Origin: Neisseria meningitidis
GTDB taxonomy: Bacteria > Pseudomonadota > Gammaproteobacteria > Burkholderiales > Neisseriaceae
Direction: 5' to 3'
Assembly: GCF_900638555.1 (NCBI RefSeq)
Contig: NZ_LR134525.1
Span: 186,001 to 250,000, forward strand
DNA length: 64,000 nucleotides
Part shown: one piece after another, positions 25,049 to 35,900 of the stretch
Numbering within the stretch: the first letter of the stretch is position 1
Layout of the letters: each line of letters starts with the position of its first letter
Made by a program: the position numbers and the translations under genes
Notes under the pieces: model-generated
The model's database searches: none
Seen by the model: the letters and a program-made list of their open reading frames with translations, nothing else
Told to the model about the DNA's origin: nothing

Positions 25049-25477
25049 TCAGACGCGGGCGTTGTCCAGCCGCTCTCTGAAGTTTTCCAAATTTACGCCT
25101 GCCGCTTGGGCGCGGCGGATGATTTCGTCAACCGGCATACCTTCTGCCGCCCGGCGGAAGCCCCACAGGAGGGAGCAGCGCGTACCGGTCCGGCAATAGG
25201 CAAGGACGGGAGATTCGGCTTGTCCGATGAGTTGGCGGAAGGTTTCGACATCGTGTTTTTGGATGTCGCGTGCGGTAACGGGTTGGTGATGGAATCCAGT
25301 AACGCCTGCTTGTTCCAGCCACTGTTTGATTTGGGCGAAGTCGGGTTGCGATTCTTCTTCGCGGTCGGGGCGGTTGCAGATGACGGTTTTGATGCCCAGT
25401 TGCGCGATTTGTTCCGCATCGGCTTTGGTCAGTTGCGGAGAAATATAGAGGTGTTCGTCAAGTTTCAGAATGGCCAT
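25049..25477 (-). CDS. DUF442-type protein phosphatase-like protein
   Basis: A 142-residue protein of the small family (DUF442/TIGR01244) related to dual-specificity phosphatases, found alone or fused to a beta-lactamase-fold domain. MAILKLDEHLYISPQLTKAD is the usual start, and VLAYCRTGTRCSLLW near residue 97 carries the cysteine-arginine catalytic loop. Its substrate is unknown; relatives are linked to sulfide metabolism. It begins at the ATG at 25477; an uptake-sequence pair separates it from the M61 gene upstream. Confidence 0.82.
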   Translation of the reverse strand: MAILKLDEHLYISPQLTKADAEQIAQLGIKTVICNRPDREEESQPDFAQIKQWLEQAGVTGFHHQPVTARDIQKHDVETFRQLIGQAESPVLAYCRTGTRCSLLWGFRRAAEGMPVDEIIRRAQAAGVNLENFRERLDNARV

Positions 25478-25504
25478 TTTGTTTCCTTTACTTTGCGGTT
25501 GTTT

Positions 25505-25538
25505 TTCAGACGGCATTTTGTGTGCAATGCCGTCTGAA
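25505..25538. terminator. Inverted uptake sequences after M61 peptidase gene
   Basis: TTCAGACGGCAT at 25505-25516 and ATGCCGTCTGAA at 25527-25538, three bases after the minus-strand stop at 25542. Confidence 0.75.
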
Positions 25539-25541
25539 AGT

Positions 25542-27290
25542 TTAACCGAACAACCAGTTGTCCAACAGGTTTCGGTCTGTGATATGTAGGATGGCAGTAT
25601 CCGCTGCCGCTGCCTGAACCGTCAAGACGGTTTGACGCAATATGCCGGCACGGAAGAAGTGGATATTGATTTTTGCATTGACGTGGTATCGGGCCCATTG
25701 TGCGGTAAAGTCGGTGCAGGCATAACCGTCTAAAGCAATGATTTTGTCTTGCGGGCACAGTGCCGCAGATTCCGCGCTGCCGCCGTTGAAGACATGGGTC
25801 AGGACGATGTGGTCGGTGTTTTGTTTGAAACGTGCGCCAAAATCGCCTGCCGACGGGACGGGGCAGATGTGTTCTGCGTATCCGCCGCCGTGTTGTCGGG
25901 GAAGCGGCAGGAAGGTCAGTCCCACGCCTGCGGTTGCCAGGCATTCGGCAAGCGGCAAATCTTCGGTACTGTATAACGTTTTTTGGAAAAAATCTTCCAA
26001 ATCCAAGCCGGTAATTTCCTGACAGCGGATTTGCCAGTGTTTTTCCGGAATACCCGAGTGTGTGTCCCTCCACTCCCGATAGAGTTTGTCCATTACCGTA
26101 TCGAGAGAATGTCTGCCGTTGCTTCGGTTGCGTATTATCAGATCAAGGCACAATGCGGCAAGCGCGCCTTTCTGGTAGTAGCTGACGATGGCGTTGGGGC
26201 TGTTTTCATCAGGTTTGTAAAATTTGTTCCACGCGGTAAAACTCGATTCCGCCAAGGTCTGCCTCAAACGGCCGCGGGTTTGTTGTACGCGCGTAATGCC
26301 TTGTGCCAGCAGGTTTAAATAAGATTCGGGCGAGATGGTGCGGCTGCGTGCCAAAAACAAATCGTCGTAATAGGATGTAATGCCTTCGAATGCCCATAGT
26401 TGTTCGGTATAGTTTTCTTTGTCGAGGTCATAAGGGACGAACGCGGCAGGTTTGATGGATTTGACGTTCCACGCGTGAAAATATTCGTGGGAGAAAAGTC
26501 CGAGCAATGTGGTGTAGGTATCGTCGGCATCGGTCATACCGTACGGCGGAAGGCTGTGGCGGTCGGCGAGCAGGGCGGTGCTGTCGGTGTGTTCCAAACC
26601 GCCGTAAATATGGTCGCCGACGTGGAGCAGGAACAAATATTTTTGAAACGGGGCAGGGGAGGAAAACACCGTCAGTTCTGTTTCGCAGATTTTTTTGATA
26701 TCCGAAACCAGCCTGTTGCGGTCGAAATCAGGATATATGCCGCTTAAGGCAATTGTGTGCGGAATGCCTGCCGCCTCAAAATCTAAAAATTCAATCAAGC
26801 CCATCTCGACAGGTCGGTCAATCAATTCGGCATAAGATGCCGCCTGAAAGACAAACCTCCCTGTTTCCGGCAGCGTTGTGGCAATACGCCTTTCGGACGG
26901 AATACCCGTCAATTCCAAGCGGTGCAGCAGCGTTTCCGTTCCTTCGACTTTCAAAAACAGGCACGATCCGTCAAAAAAACCGCGTTCTGTCGTCAGGAAA
27001 GAACCTCGAACCGACAAATCGAATGCATATACGGTGTAGCGGATTTGCCACTCGCCGCGTACGGCGGCAGCGTGCCAGCGGTTTTTTGCAATTTGTTCGA
27101 GCGGCATGGACGTGCCGTTACAGGATGCATGGATAGAAGTGATGTGGCGGGAAAAATCCCGAATCAGATAGCTGCCCGGAACCCAGTTTGGCAGGCTTAT
27201 TTCTATAGGAAGATCATCATCTTGTGTGAATGTCAGCAGGATGTGCCACTCGTGGTCGAGAGGGGACGGGGTTATTTTATAATGAATCAT
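25542..27290 (-). CDS. M61-family (glycyl) aminopeptidase with PDZ domain
   Basis: A 582-residue zinc peptidase of the M61 family. HEYFHAWNVK near residue 270 is the HExxH site and WAFEGITSYYDD some 30 residues on supplies the third ligand glutamate. The N-terminal beta domain begins MIHYKITPSPLDHEWHI. A C-terminal PDZ-like domain (THVFNGGSAESAALCPQDKIIALDG) follows. No signal peptide is visible, so the enzyme is probably cytoplasmic. The ATG at 27290 is preferred over a TTG three codons earlier. Divergent from the cbb3 oxidase operon. Confidence 0.88.
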   Translation of the reverse strand: MIHYKITPSPLDHEWHILLTFTQDDDLPIEISLPNWVPGSYLIRDFSRHITSIHASCNGTSMPLEQIAKNRWHAAAVRGEWQIRYTVYAFDLSVRGSFLTTERGFFDGSCLFLKVEGTETLLHRLELTGIPSERRIATTLPETGRFVFQAASYAELIDRPVEMGLIEFLDFEAAGIPHTIALSGIYPDFDRNRLVSDIKKICETELTVFSSPAPFQKYLFLLHVGDHIYGGLEHTDSTALLADRHSLPPYGMTDADDTYTTLLGLFSHEYFHAWNVKSIKPAAFVPYDLDKENYTEQLWAFEGITSYYDDLFLARSRTISPESYLNLLAQGITRVQQTRGRLRQTLAESSFTAWNKFYKPDENSPNAIVSYYQKGALAALCLDLIIRNRSNGRHSLDTVMDKLYREWRDTHSGIPEKHWQIRCQEITGLDLEDFFQKTLYSTEDLPLAECLATAGVGLTFLPLPRQHGGGYAEHICPVPSAGDFGARFKQNTDHIVLTHVFNGGSAESAALCPQDKIIALDGYACTDFTAQWARYHVNAKINIHFFRAGILRQTVLTVQAAAADTAILHITDRNLLDNWLFG

Positions 27291-27343
27291 AACTATCAAA
27301 TATATCGTTAAACGGGATGGATTAAATACCTTTAAAATGCAGC

Positions 27344-27357
27344 TTAACCTACATCAA
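27344..27357. promoter_or_regulatory. Weak FNR-like site upstream of ccoN
   Basis: TTAACCTACATCAA has the spacing of an FNR box (TTGAT-N4-ATCAA) with one good and one poor half. It lies in the 326-base gap between the M61 gene and ccoN. Oxygen control of cbb3 oxidase makes it plausible only. The remainder of the gap is AT-rich with no other feature. Confidence 0.25.
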
Positions 27358-27616
27358 TAAAGTGCCACAAAAAGGGAAAATTGGAAACAAAAGCAATGGC
27401 GGTCGGGTTGTAATTTATTATAACAATATGATTTATATGTAATAAAAAACAGATTAAGCAAAGGGCTCGCCGGCGGCGCGAATGTAATTCCGCTTGGCGT
27501 AATAAGGCAGATATGTTAAATTTAGAAAAAATTACGCTTGCCCGGATTGCACCTTAAACAGGCTGCGGAAGCGGCAGGATAAAAATCTTTATTCCCATAA
27601 ATTCATGGAGACTCTC

Positions 27617-29050
27617 ATGGACACACAAACTTACAACTACAAAGTGGTGCGCCAGTTCGCCATCATGACTGTAGTTTGGGGGATTGTGGGTATGTTGGTC
27701 GGCGTTATCGTCGCCGCCCAGCTTTTTGCTCCTGCCCTCGACTTGTCTAATATCGGACCTTGGTTCCACTTCGGCCGCCTGCGTCCGCTGCACACCAATG
27801 CGGTTATTTTCGCATTTGGCGGTTGCGGCCTGATCGGCACATCATACTACGTTGTCCAACGTACTTGTAATACCCGTCTTTTCGGCGGTTGGCTGCCGGC
27901 ATTTACCTTTTGGGGCTGGCAGGCGGTAATCGTTGCCGCCGTCGTCAGCTTCCCTATGGGTTGGACCCAAGGTAAGGAATATGCCGAACTGGAATGGCCG
28001 ATCGATATTCTGATTACTTTGGTTTGGGTGGCTTACGCCATCGTATTCTTCGGTACGATTGCCAAACGTAAGATTAAACATATTTACGTTGCCAACTGGT
28101 TCTACGGCGGCTTTATTTTGGCGGTCGCACTTTTACACATCGTCAACAATATCAGCATCCCGGCCGGTTTGATGAAGTCATACCCCGTCTATTCCGGTGC
28201 GATTGATGCTATGGTTCAATGGTGGTACGGGCATAACGCCGTGGGCTTCTTCCTGACTGCCGGCTTCTTGGGTATGATGTACTATTTCGTACCCAAACAA
28301 GCAGCCCGCCCCGTTTACTCCTACCGCCTGTCCGTCGTTCACTTCTGGGCGTTGATTTTCACCTATATGTGGGCGGGTCCGCACCATCTTCACTACACTG
28401 CGCTGCCTGACTGGACGCAATCTTTGGGTATGGTTCTGTCTTTGATTCTGTTCGCACCCTCTTGGGGCGGTATGATTAACGGCATCATGACCTTGTCCGG
28501 CGCGTGGGACAAACTGCGTACAGACCCGATTCTTAAATTCCTGATTGTATCCTTGTCCTTCTACGGTATGTCTACCTTTGAAGGCCCGATGATGTCGATT
28601 AAAACGGTCAATGCATTGAGCCACTATACGGACTGGACCGTCGCGCACGTTCATGCGGGTGCGTTGGGCTGGGTAGGCTTTGTAACCATCGGTTCCGTCT
28701 ATTACATGATTCCCCGTCTGTTCGGCAAAGAACAGATGCACAGCACCAAGCTGGTAGAAGCACATTTTTGGATTGCGACCATCGGCGTGGTTCTGTATAT
28801 CGCTGCCATGTGGATTGCCGGTGTGATGCAGGGTTTGATGTGGAGTTCTTTGAACGATGACGGTACGCTGACCTACTCGTTTGTCGAATCCGTAAAACGC
28901 ACCATGCCTTACTACGTGATCCGTTTTGCAGGTGGTTTATTGTATCTGAGTGGTATGTGCATTATGGCGTACAACGTGTACCGCACAGCCATCGGTGGTA
29001 AAGCAGTCGATGCCGAAATCCCTGCGGTTTCCCAAACACAGCACCACTAA
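27617..29050 (+). CDS. ccoN: cbb3 cytochrome oxidase subunit I
   Basis: Catalytic haem-copper subunit of the cbb3 oxidase, the terminal oxidase used at low oxygen in Neisseria. It has 477 residues and about twelve membrane helices. Metal-binding histidines are visible in [27 protein letters not shown] and [14 protein letters not shown]. The ATG at 27617 ([14 protein letters not shown]) has a GGAGA site 6 bases upstream; an ATG four codons earlier overlaps that site, so I prefer the later one. First gene of ccoN-O-Q-P. Confidence 0.95.
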   Translation: MDTQTYNYKVVRQFAIMTVVWGIVGMLVGVIVAAQLFAPALDLSNIGPWFHFGRLRPLHTNAVIFAFGGCGLIGTSYYVVQRTCNTRLFGGWLPAFTFWGWQAVIVAAVVSFPMGWTQGKEYAELEWPIDILITLVWVAYAIVFFGTIAKRKIKHIYVANWFYGGFILAVALLHIVNNISIPAGLMKSYPVYSGAIDAMVQWWYGHNAVGFFLTAGFLGMMYYFVPKQAARPVYSYRLSVVHFWALIFTYMWAGPHHLHYTALPDWTQSLGMVLSLILFAPSWGGMINGIMTLSGAWDKLRTDPILKFLIVSLSFYGMSTFEGPMMSIKTVNALSHYTDWTVAHVHAGALGWVGFVTIGSVYYMIPRLFGKEQMHSTKLVEAHFWIATIGVVLYIAAMWIAGVMQGLMWSSLNDDGTLTYSFVESVKRTMPYYVIRFAGGLLYLSGMCIMAYNVYRTAIGGKAVDAEIPAVSQTQHH

Positions 29051-29076
29051 AATACTAAGAAAGATAGGCTACCAAA

Positions 29077-29688
29077 ATGAAATTACAACAATTGGCTGAA
29101 GAAAAAATCGGCGTTCTGATTGTGTTCACGCTGCTTGTAGTCAGTGTCGGTCTGTTGATTGAAGTTGTGCCCTTGGCCTTTACCAAGGCGGCAACACAGC
29201 CGGCGCCGGGCGTGAAGCCTTACAATGCCCTGCAGGTTGCCGGACGCGATATTTACATCCGTGAGGGCTGTTACAACTGCCACTCGCAAATGATTCGTCC
29301 GTTCCGTGCGGAAACCGAGCGTTACGGTCATTACTCTGTTGCCGGAGAGTCGGTTTACGACCATCCGTTCCAATGGGGTTCCAAACGTACCGGTCCTGAT
29401 TTGGCACGTGTGGGCGGTCGCTATTCCGACGAATGGCACCGTATCCACCTGCTGAATCCCCGTGATGTCGTGCCTGAGTCCAATATGCCGGCATTCCCGT
29501 GGCTTGCACGCAATAAAGTCGATGTCGATGCAACCGTTGCCAACATGAAGGCTTTGCGTAAAGTAGGTACTCCTTACAGTGATGAGGAAATTGCGAAAGC
29601 GCCTGAGGCTTTGGCAAACAAATCCGAGCTGGATGCTGTAGTCGCCTATCTGCAAGGATTGGGTCTGGCTTTGAAAAACGTAAGGTAA
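29077..29688 (+). CDS. ccoO: cbb3 oxidase mono-haem cytochrome c subunit
   Basis: A 203-residue membrane-anchored cytochrome c. There is one N-terminal helix ([21 protein letters not shown]), then the haem site [12 protein letters not shown] near residue 66 and a likely methionine ligand in [10 protein letters not shown] near 139. Passes electrons from CcoP to CcoN. It starts 26 bases after ccoN. Confidence 0.96.
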   Translation: MKLQQLAEEKIGVLIVFTLLVVSVGLLIEVVPLAFTKAATQPAPGVKPYNALQVAGRDIYIREGCYNCHSQMIRPFRAETERYGHYSVAGESVYDHPFQWGSKRTGPDLARVGGRYSDEWHRIHLLNPRDVVPESNMPAFPWLARNKVDVDATVANMKALRKVGTPYSDEEIAKAPEALANKSELDAVVAYLQGLGLALKNVR

Positions 29689-29692
29689 CATC

Positions 29693-29863
29693 ATGGATAT
29701 TAACGGTATTCGTGCTCTCTTCACGGTATGGATCTTTATCTGTTTCCTGTTGGTACTCTATATCGTCTTCAACAGGCGGAATAAGAAAAACTACGATAAT
29801 GCCGCAAACAGCATTTTTGATGAAAACCAAGATGCGCAAGATAAGAAAAGCGAAAACCGTTAA
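29693..29863 (+). CDS. ccoQ: cbb3 oxidase small subunit CcoQ
   Basis: A 56-residue protein with one membrane helix (ALFTVWIFICFLLVLYIVF) and a charged tail rich in Asn, Asp and Lys. Size, hydrophobic profile and position between ccoO and ccoP identify it as CcoQ, which helps to stabilise the oxidase. The ATG lies 4 bases after the ccoO stop. Confidence 0.87.
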   Translation: MDINGIRALFTVWIFICFLLVLYIVFNRRNKKNYDNAANSIFDENQDAQDKKSENR

Positions 29864-29886
29864 TATTGTGATAACGGAGCAAAACA

Positions 29887-30983
29887 ATGAACACAACATC
29901 CCAATTTACCAGTAATTTCTGGAATATATATATTGCAGTTATTGTCTTACTGAGCTTTATCGCTTTGGCTTGGCTGCTGCTGTCTCAAAATGTTGTCAAA
30001 CGTCCGAAGAAGGGCGAAGAAGTACAAACTACGGGTCATGAGTGGGACGGCATTGCCGAATACGACAATCCGCTGCCCCGCTGGTGGTTTTGGCTGTGTG
30101 TTTTGACGTGGCTGTTCGGTATCGGTTATCTGGTTATGTATCCGGGTGTCGGCGACTACAAAGGTCTGCTGAAATGGACCAGCCATAACCAATATGAAAA
30201 AGAGGTCAAAAAAGCCGATGAGCAATACGGCAAACTGTATGCCAAGTTTGCGGATATGCCGATTGAAAAAGTGGCAAAAGACCCTCAAGCCAAGCAAATC
30301 GCCCAAAACCTGTTTAACACTTATTGTATCCAGTGCCACGGCTCTGATGCTAAAGGCTCTAAAGGTTTTCCGAATCTGACCGATAGCGATTGGTTGTGGG
30401 GCGGTGATCCCGATAAAATCCACGAGACCATCGAAAAAGGCCGTGTTGCGACTATGCCTGCCTGGGGTCCTGCTTTGGGCGAAGAAGGCGTGAAAGACGT
30501 TGCCCATTATGTGATGTCCCTTTCAAAACCCGAAGGTCAGTATGATGAGGAACGTGCCGCGCGCGGACAAGCCTTGTTCAGCGGTCCGCCTGCCAACTGT
30601 TTCACTTGCCACGGCGATAAGGGACAAGGTATCCAAGGTTTGGGTCCGAACCTGACTGATGACGTGTGGTTGTGGGCGGTACGCAAAAATCCATTATCGA
30701 AACCATTACCAACGGTCGCAGCAGCCAAATGCCCGCTTGGGGACATTTCTTGGATAAAGACAAACTGCATATTATGACTGCTTATGTATGGGGTCTTTCC
30801 GATAAAGACGGTAAAGCTCCGGTGAAAAAAGCCGAGCCTGCACCGACTCCCGCACCGGCGGCAGAACCCGCAGCCTCTGCTCCTGCAGAAGCAGTACAAG
30901 CCGCGTCCGAAGCCAAACCTGCCGCAGCAGAACCTAAAGCCGAGGAAAAAGCCGCACCTGCTGCCAAAGCGGACGGCAAATAG
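29887..30983 (+). pseudogene. ccoP: cbb3 oxidase di-haem subunit, frameshifted
   Basis: CcoP carries electrons from the bc1 complex to the oxidase. There are membrane segments near residues 15-35 and 73-90. Haem site 1 is CIQCHGSD (about residue 147) and haem site 2 is CFTCHGDKG (about 238). The frame breaks at about 30675: WLWAVRKNP is read where WLWGGTQKS is expected, because GGG stands where GGGG is needed. The correct frame continues from there (SIIETITNGRSSQMPAWGHF) through an Ala/Pro-rich tail to a TAG at 30981. As given, the second haem loses its methionine ligand (MPAWG). A sequence error is possible, since cbb3 is the only terminal oxidase in these organisms. Confidence 0.88.
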
Positions 30984-31217
30984 GTTTATGAAACCGTTTG
31001 TGCCGCCTGCCATGGCAATGCAATTCCGGGTATTCCCCATGTAGGCATCAAAGCCGATTGGGCCGACCGCATCAAAAAAGGCAAGGACACGTTGCACAAA
31101 CACGCGATCGAAGGTTTCAATACGATGCCCGCAAAAGGCGGTCGCGGCGATTTGAGCGATGATGAGGTTAAAGCTGCGGTTGACTATATGGTCAACCAGT
31201 CAGGCGGCAAATTCTAA
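30984..31217 (+). pseudogene. Lost third haem domain of CcoP
   Basis: In frame after the TAG the sequence reads VYETVCAACHGNAIPG and goes on for 77 codons to TAA, with a CAACH haem site and FNTMPAKGG as methionine ligand. Gonococci and commensal Neisseria have a tri-haem CcoP including this domain. In meningococci a single change to TAG removes it. Species marker for N. meningitidis. Confidence 0.87.
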
Positions 31218-31248
31218 CTTGACTGAGTTTCCGATATTATCGGTTATG

Positions 31249-31287
31249 AAAATCCAGATTCAGTATTGAATCTGGATTTTTTGTTTT
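31249..31287 (+). terminator. Intrinsic terminator of cco operon
   Basis: AAAATCCAGATTCA and its complement (31267-31280) form a perfect 14-base stem with a 4-base loop, followed by TTTTTTGTTTT. Confidence 0.92.
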
Positions 31288-31348
31288 AACGGGCATCCGG
31301 TTTTAAACGCAGACTGCCTATTTGTTGTAATGAATTTTGACTTTAGTC

Positions 31349-31377
31349 ATAAAGAATTAGTCTTTATTGTTTATAAT
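31349..31377 (+). promoter_or_regulatory. 19-bp palindromic operator and -10 box before PepSY gene
   Basis: ATAAAGA-ATTAG-TCTTTAT (31349-31367) is a perfect 7-5-7 palindrome, five bases before a TATAAT at 31372-31377. The layout suggests a repressor site over the promoter of the downstream gene. Length equals a Fur box but the sequence does not match well. Confidence 0.55.
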
Positions 31378-31418
31378 CGCGCATCATCACGATAGCCCTA
31401 TTTTCAAAAGGACGATTA

Positions 31419-32828
31419 ATGGATACACAAATCAAAACTGAAGCCGGTCAGCAGAATAACCGGCGTTATCTGACCGTTTGGCGGTGGCATTTTTATGCCG
31501 GTCTGCTGGTTATGCCTTTTCTTACCCTGCTTGCCGTTACGGGTTTGGGTATGCTGCTGTTTGCCAATATTACCGGTAAGGAGGGCGAGCGGATTCATGT
31601 TGTGCCGCAGGCAACGGTACAACCTCTGTCTGTTCAGGCGGAAGCGGCACGCAGTGCCGTTAATCCGGAAACTTCGTCCGTCGTTCAGTATATTGCGCCG
31701 CGTGCCGATGATATGGTTGCCGTGTTCCGTGTCAACAATGAGGGTAAGGCAACGATGGTCGCGGTCGATCCTTATACGGCAAAAGTGGTCAGTACCATGC
31801 CGCGCAATCAGGGTTGGTATTACGCGATGGATGAAATCCACAGCGATATGATGCTCGGTTCGACAGGTGATTATCTTTTGGAAACGGCTGCATCGCTGAC
31901 GATTATCATGATAATCAGCGGTTTGTACCTTTGGTGGGTGAAACGGCGCGGCATCAAGGCGATGCTGCTGCCGCCAAAAGGCAGGGCGCGTTCTTGGTGG
32001 CGGAATCTGCACGGCGCGTTTGGAACTTGGGTGTCGTTGATTTTACTGTTGTTCTGCCTGTCGGGTATTGCTTGGGCAGGTATTTGGGGCGGCAAGTTCG
32101 TGCAGGCTTGGAGTCAGTTCCCGGCAGGCAAATGGGGTGTCGAACCGAACCCTGTTTCAGTCGTGCCGACCCACGGCGAGGTATTGAATGACGGCAAGGT
32201 TAAGGAAGTGCCGTGGGTTTTGGAGCTTACGCCTATGCCTGTTTCAGGGACGACTGTGGGCAAAGACGGTATTAACCCTGACGAGCCGATGACATTGGAA
32301 ACCGTCGACCGTTTTGCGCGGGAAATCGGTTTCAAAGGGCGTTATCAGCTGAATTTGCCCAAAGGCGAGGACGGCGTATGGACTTTGTCGCAGGATTCTA
32401 TGAGTTACGACATGATCAGCCCGTTTGCTGACCGCACGGTGCATATCGACCAGTACAGCGGCAAGATTCTTGCCGACATCCGTTTTGACGATTACAACCC
32501 GTTCGGCAAATTTATGGCGGCAAGCATTGCGCTGCATATGGGGACTTTGGGCTGGTGGAGCGTGTTGGCGAACGTTTTGTTCTGCCTTGCCGTGATTTTT
32601 ATCGGCATCAGCGGCTGCGTGATGTGGTGGAAACGCCGTCCGTCCGGCGCGGTGGGCATGGTTCCGCCGGCGCAAAAAATCAAGCTGCCCGTCTGGTGGG
32701 CAATGGCGGTGCCGCTGCTGCTGATTGCATTGCTTTTCCCGACCGCGTTGCTTGCCATTGCCGTGATTTGGCTGTTGGATACGCTGCTGTTGTCGCGGAT
32801 TCCTGTTTTGAGGAGATGGTTTAAATGA
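31419..32828 (+). CDS. PepSY-associated membrane protein
   Basis: A 469-residue inner-membrane protein of the PepSY_TM family, often linked with iron-siderophore reduction. Four or five membrane helices are visible: FYAGLLVMPFLTLLAVTG near 30, SLTIIMIISGLYLWW near 160, WVSLILLLFCLSGIAWAG near 205, a pair near 375-400 and a last one near 440. Periplasmic parts have PepSY-like repeats such as DPYTAKVVSTMPRNQGW and DQYSGKILADIRFDDY. Histidines in WRWHFYAG, NLHGAFGTW and ALHMGTLG could bind haem. An AT-rich palindrome at the promoter suggests regulation, perhaps by iron. Confidence 0.78.
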   Translation: MDTQIKTEAGQQNNRRYLTVWRWHFYAGLLVMPFLTLLAVTGLGMLLFANITGKEGERIHVVPQATVQPLSVQAEAARSAVNPETSSVVQYIAPRADDMVAVFRVNNEGKATMVAVDPYTAKVVSTMPRNQGWYYAMDEIHSDMMLGSTGDYLLETAASLTIIMIISGLYLWWVKRRGIKAMLLPPKGRARSWWRNLHGAFGTWVSLILLLFCLSGIAWAGIWGGKFVQAWSQFPAGKWGVEPNPVSVVPTHGEVLNDGKVKEVPWVLELTPMPVSGTTVGKDGINPDEPMTLETVDRFAREIGFKGRYQLNLPKGEDGVWTLSQDSMSYDMISPFADRTVHIDQYSGKILADIRFDDYNPFGKFMAASIALHMGTLGWWSVLANVLFCLAVIFIGISGCVMWWKRRPSGAVGMVPPAQKIKLPVWWAMAVPLLLIALLFPTALLAIAVIWLLDTLLLSRIPVLRRWFK

Positions 32829-32830
32829 CC

Positions 32831-32864
32831 AAATGCCGTCTGAAAGGTTCAGACGGCATTTTGT
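32831..32864. terminator. Inverted uptake-sequence hairpin
   Basis: ATGCCGTCTGAA at 32833-32844 and its complement at 32848-32859 with a 3-base loop, then TTTTG; five bases after the PepSY gene stop. Confidence 0.87.
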
Positions 32865-32929
32865 TTGAAGGCGGACGGGGGAAAGGCTATATAATCCCGA
32901 ATACTTGACCACAGCTTCTGTTTGAAATC

Positions 32930-35900
32930 ATGTTTTATCTGTATCAATCCAACCGTCTTGAAACGCTGGCGGCATTGTTTGCCCGCATTCAAAAAGTCAA
33001 ACCGCTGAAATCGGCTTTACAGCCCGAACAGATTATTGTGCAGAGTCAGGGGATGCGCCGCTATCTCAATACCTGCCTCGCCCGCGATTTGGGCGTGGCG
33101 GCGAATTTGTCGTTCAGCCTGCCCGCCGGCCTGACGTGGAAGCTGATGAAAAAACTGATTCCCGGTATTCCGGAACTCAGCCCGTTTGCACCCGAAGTCA
33201 TGCGCTGGCGGCTGCTGGATTTGTTCCGCAGTGAAGCATTCCGGAATACGGCAGAATTTGAAGATGTGAGGAATGTGCTGCAAGACTATCTGGGCAGCGG
33301 CGAATCGGCAGATTACCAGCTTGCGGGACAGCTTGCGGACATATTCGACCAATACCTCGTGTACCGTCCTCAGTGGATAGACGCTTGGCAGCAGGGCAGG
33401 CGGCTCGGTTTGGGCGACGACGAAATCTGGCAGTCCAAACTGTGGCGTTACCTCGACGATGGCAGGCAGAGCGCGCCGCACCGTGTCGCGTTGTGGGAAA
33501 AGCTGCTTGCCGCGTTGGACAAGGATAAGCTGCCCGAGCGTTATTTCGTGTTCGGCATTTCCACGATGGCGCCGATGTATCTTCAGCTTTTGCACAAGCT
33601 GTCCGAACATTGCGATGTGTTCGTGTTCGCACTCAATCCGAGCGGGATGTATTGGGGCAACGTCATCGAAGCGGCGCAAATCCTCAAAGGCGGCGGCGAT
33701 CCCGATTTAACTCAGGCAGGGCATCCGCTGCTCGCCTCATTGGGCAAGCAGGGGCGCGACTTTTTCGACTTTTTGAACGAAATGGAAATAGAAGGCGAAA
33801 CGCCGGTATTTGAAGAAGGCGGACGCGATACGCTTTTGCACGCCCTGCAAACCGATATTCAAAACCTGAAAATGCCGTCTGAAAATGTGGGAAGCGTCAA
33901 CACGGGCGACGGCTCGATACGCATCGTCTCCGCACACAGCCCCTTGCGCGAATTGCAGATACTCAAAGACAAGCTGTTGAAAATTCTGCATGAACATCCC
34001 GATTGGCAGCCGCATGATATCGCCGTATTAACCCCGAACATCGAATCCTATACGCCTTTTATCGAAGCCGTGTTCGGACAGGCGCAGCCCGGCGCGCAGG
34101 CATTGCCGTATTCCGTTTCGGACGTGAAAATCAGCCGCCGACAACCGCTGTTTCATGCTTTGTCATGCCTGTTCGACTTGCTGGAAAGCCGATTTGAAGT
34201 CGACAAAGTGCTCGCGCTTTTGGAAATCGCGCCCGTGTTGCGCCGTTTCGGACTGACTGAGGACGATTTGCCGCTTTTGCACGACATGGTTGCCGATTTG
34301 AACGTCCGCTGGGGTTTGGACGGAGAAATGCGCGGCGGCACGGATCAGCTGTTCACCTGGAAGCAGGCGGTAGAACGCATGATATTGGGCTGGATGCTGC
34401 CCGAAGGCGGCAACCCGATGTGGCAGGATGTCAGCGCGTGGTATGCCGACGTGAACCAAACCGCCCTGTTCGGACGTTTTGCCGCCCTCCTCGAAACCCT
34501 GTCGGATATTGTACGGATATGGCGGCAGCCCGCAACGATCGGCGAATGGGTGGCGCGTTGCCGGGATTTGCTTGAAACATTGTTCCAAGCTGAAGCCGAT
34601 GACCAAAAGTCAGTCCAAAACCTTGAAAACGAATGGGTCAAATGGCAGGCGGAAACAGAATTGGCGCAATTTTCCGGACAGTTGCCGCAACAAACCGTCA
34701 TCCGCCATATCCGACGTTTCCTCGACAGCGAAAGCGAGGCAGGCTTTTTACGCGGCGGCATCACCTTTTGCAGTATGGTGCCGATGCGGAGCCTGCCGTT
34801 CAAAGTCATCTGCCTGTTGGGTTTGAACGACGGAGATTTTCCCCGCAATACCAAAGCCGCCGTATTCGACCTGATTGCCAAACATCCCGCCAAAGGCGAC
34901 CGCGCCCGCCGCGATGACGACCGCTACCTCTTCCTCGAAGCCCTCATCAGCGCGCGCGAAATCCTGTACCTGTCCTACATCGGGCGCGACATCCGCAAAG
35001 ACGAAGAGCTTGCTCCGTCTTCGCTGTTGGGTGAACTCATCGATACCGTTGCCGCTATGGCGGGCATCGGTAGCCGCCAACTTGCACAAAACCTGATAGA
35101 ACAGCATCCGCTGCAAGCCTTCTCGCGCCGATATTTCCAAGAAGGCGGACGTTCAGACGGCATATTCGGCACGCGTACCGACTACGCCACTGCGCTCGGA
35201 CAAACGCCCGAACCGCCGCAACCCTTTTTCGACCAACCCGTAGAAAACGCCGAACCTGTTGCCGAAATCGGACAGGACGAATTTATCCGTTTCTGGCGCA
35301 ACCCCGTCAAAGTATGGCTTCAGCAGCAGCTTGCGTGGAGCGAACCCCATATCGGCGAAGCCTGGGAGCCTGCCGAACCCTTCGAGCCGCAACACGCCGA
35401 TCAAATCGCCGAAACCTACATCGAAGCACGGCGCGAAGGACGGGATTTTGCCCAAACCGCCGCCCGCATCGGGGCGGAAAGCCTCCTGCCGTCGGGAGAG
35501 TTGGGCAGACTTTGGCAGCAGAACTTCCAAACTGCTGCCAAACAAATCGACACGGCGGTTTTAAACAGCCCCAAACTGCCACCGCTTTCATATGCCATAC
35601 CGTCGGACGGGCAAATCCTGAAAGGCAGCTTGGGCAATCTGTACCGCTGCGGACAAGTGTTTTACGCCTACGGCAAACCCAACGCGCCGCAACGTATCGC
35701 TTTTCTGCTGGAACACCTGATATTTTGCGCCGTTATGCCGTCTGAAGCCGAAACGCGGCAAACCTTTATCGTCCAATCCGGAGAAACCGAAATATTGGCG
35801 GAAATCGCGCAAGACAGGGCATTGCAGCTATTGTCGGAATGGATGGCGTTTTTCAATATCGGGCAAAACCGCCCGCTGCCGTTTTTTGCCAAGACCTCGC

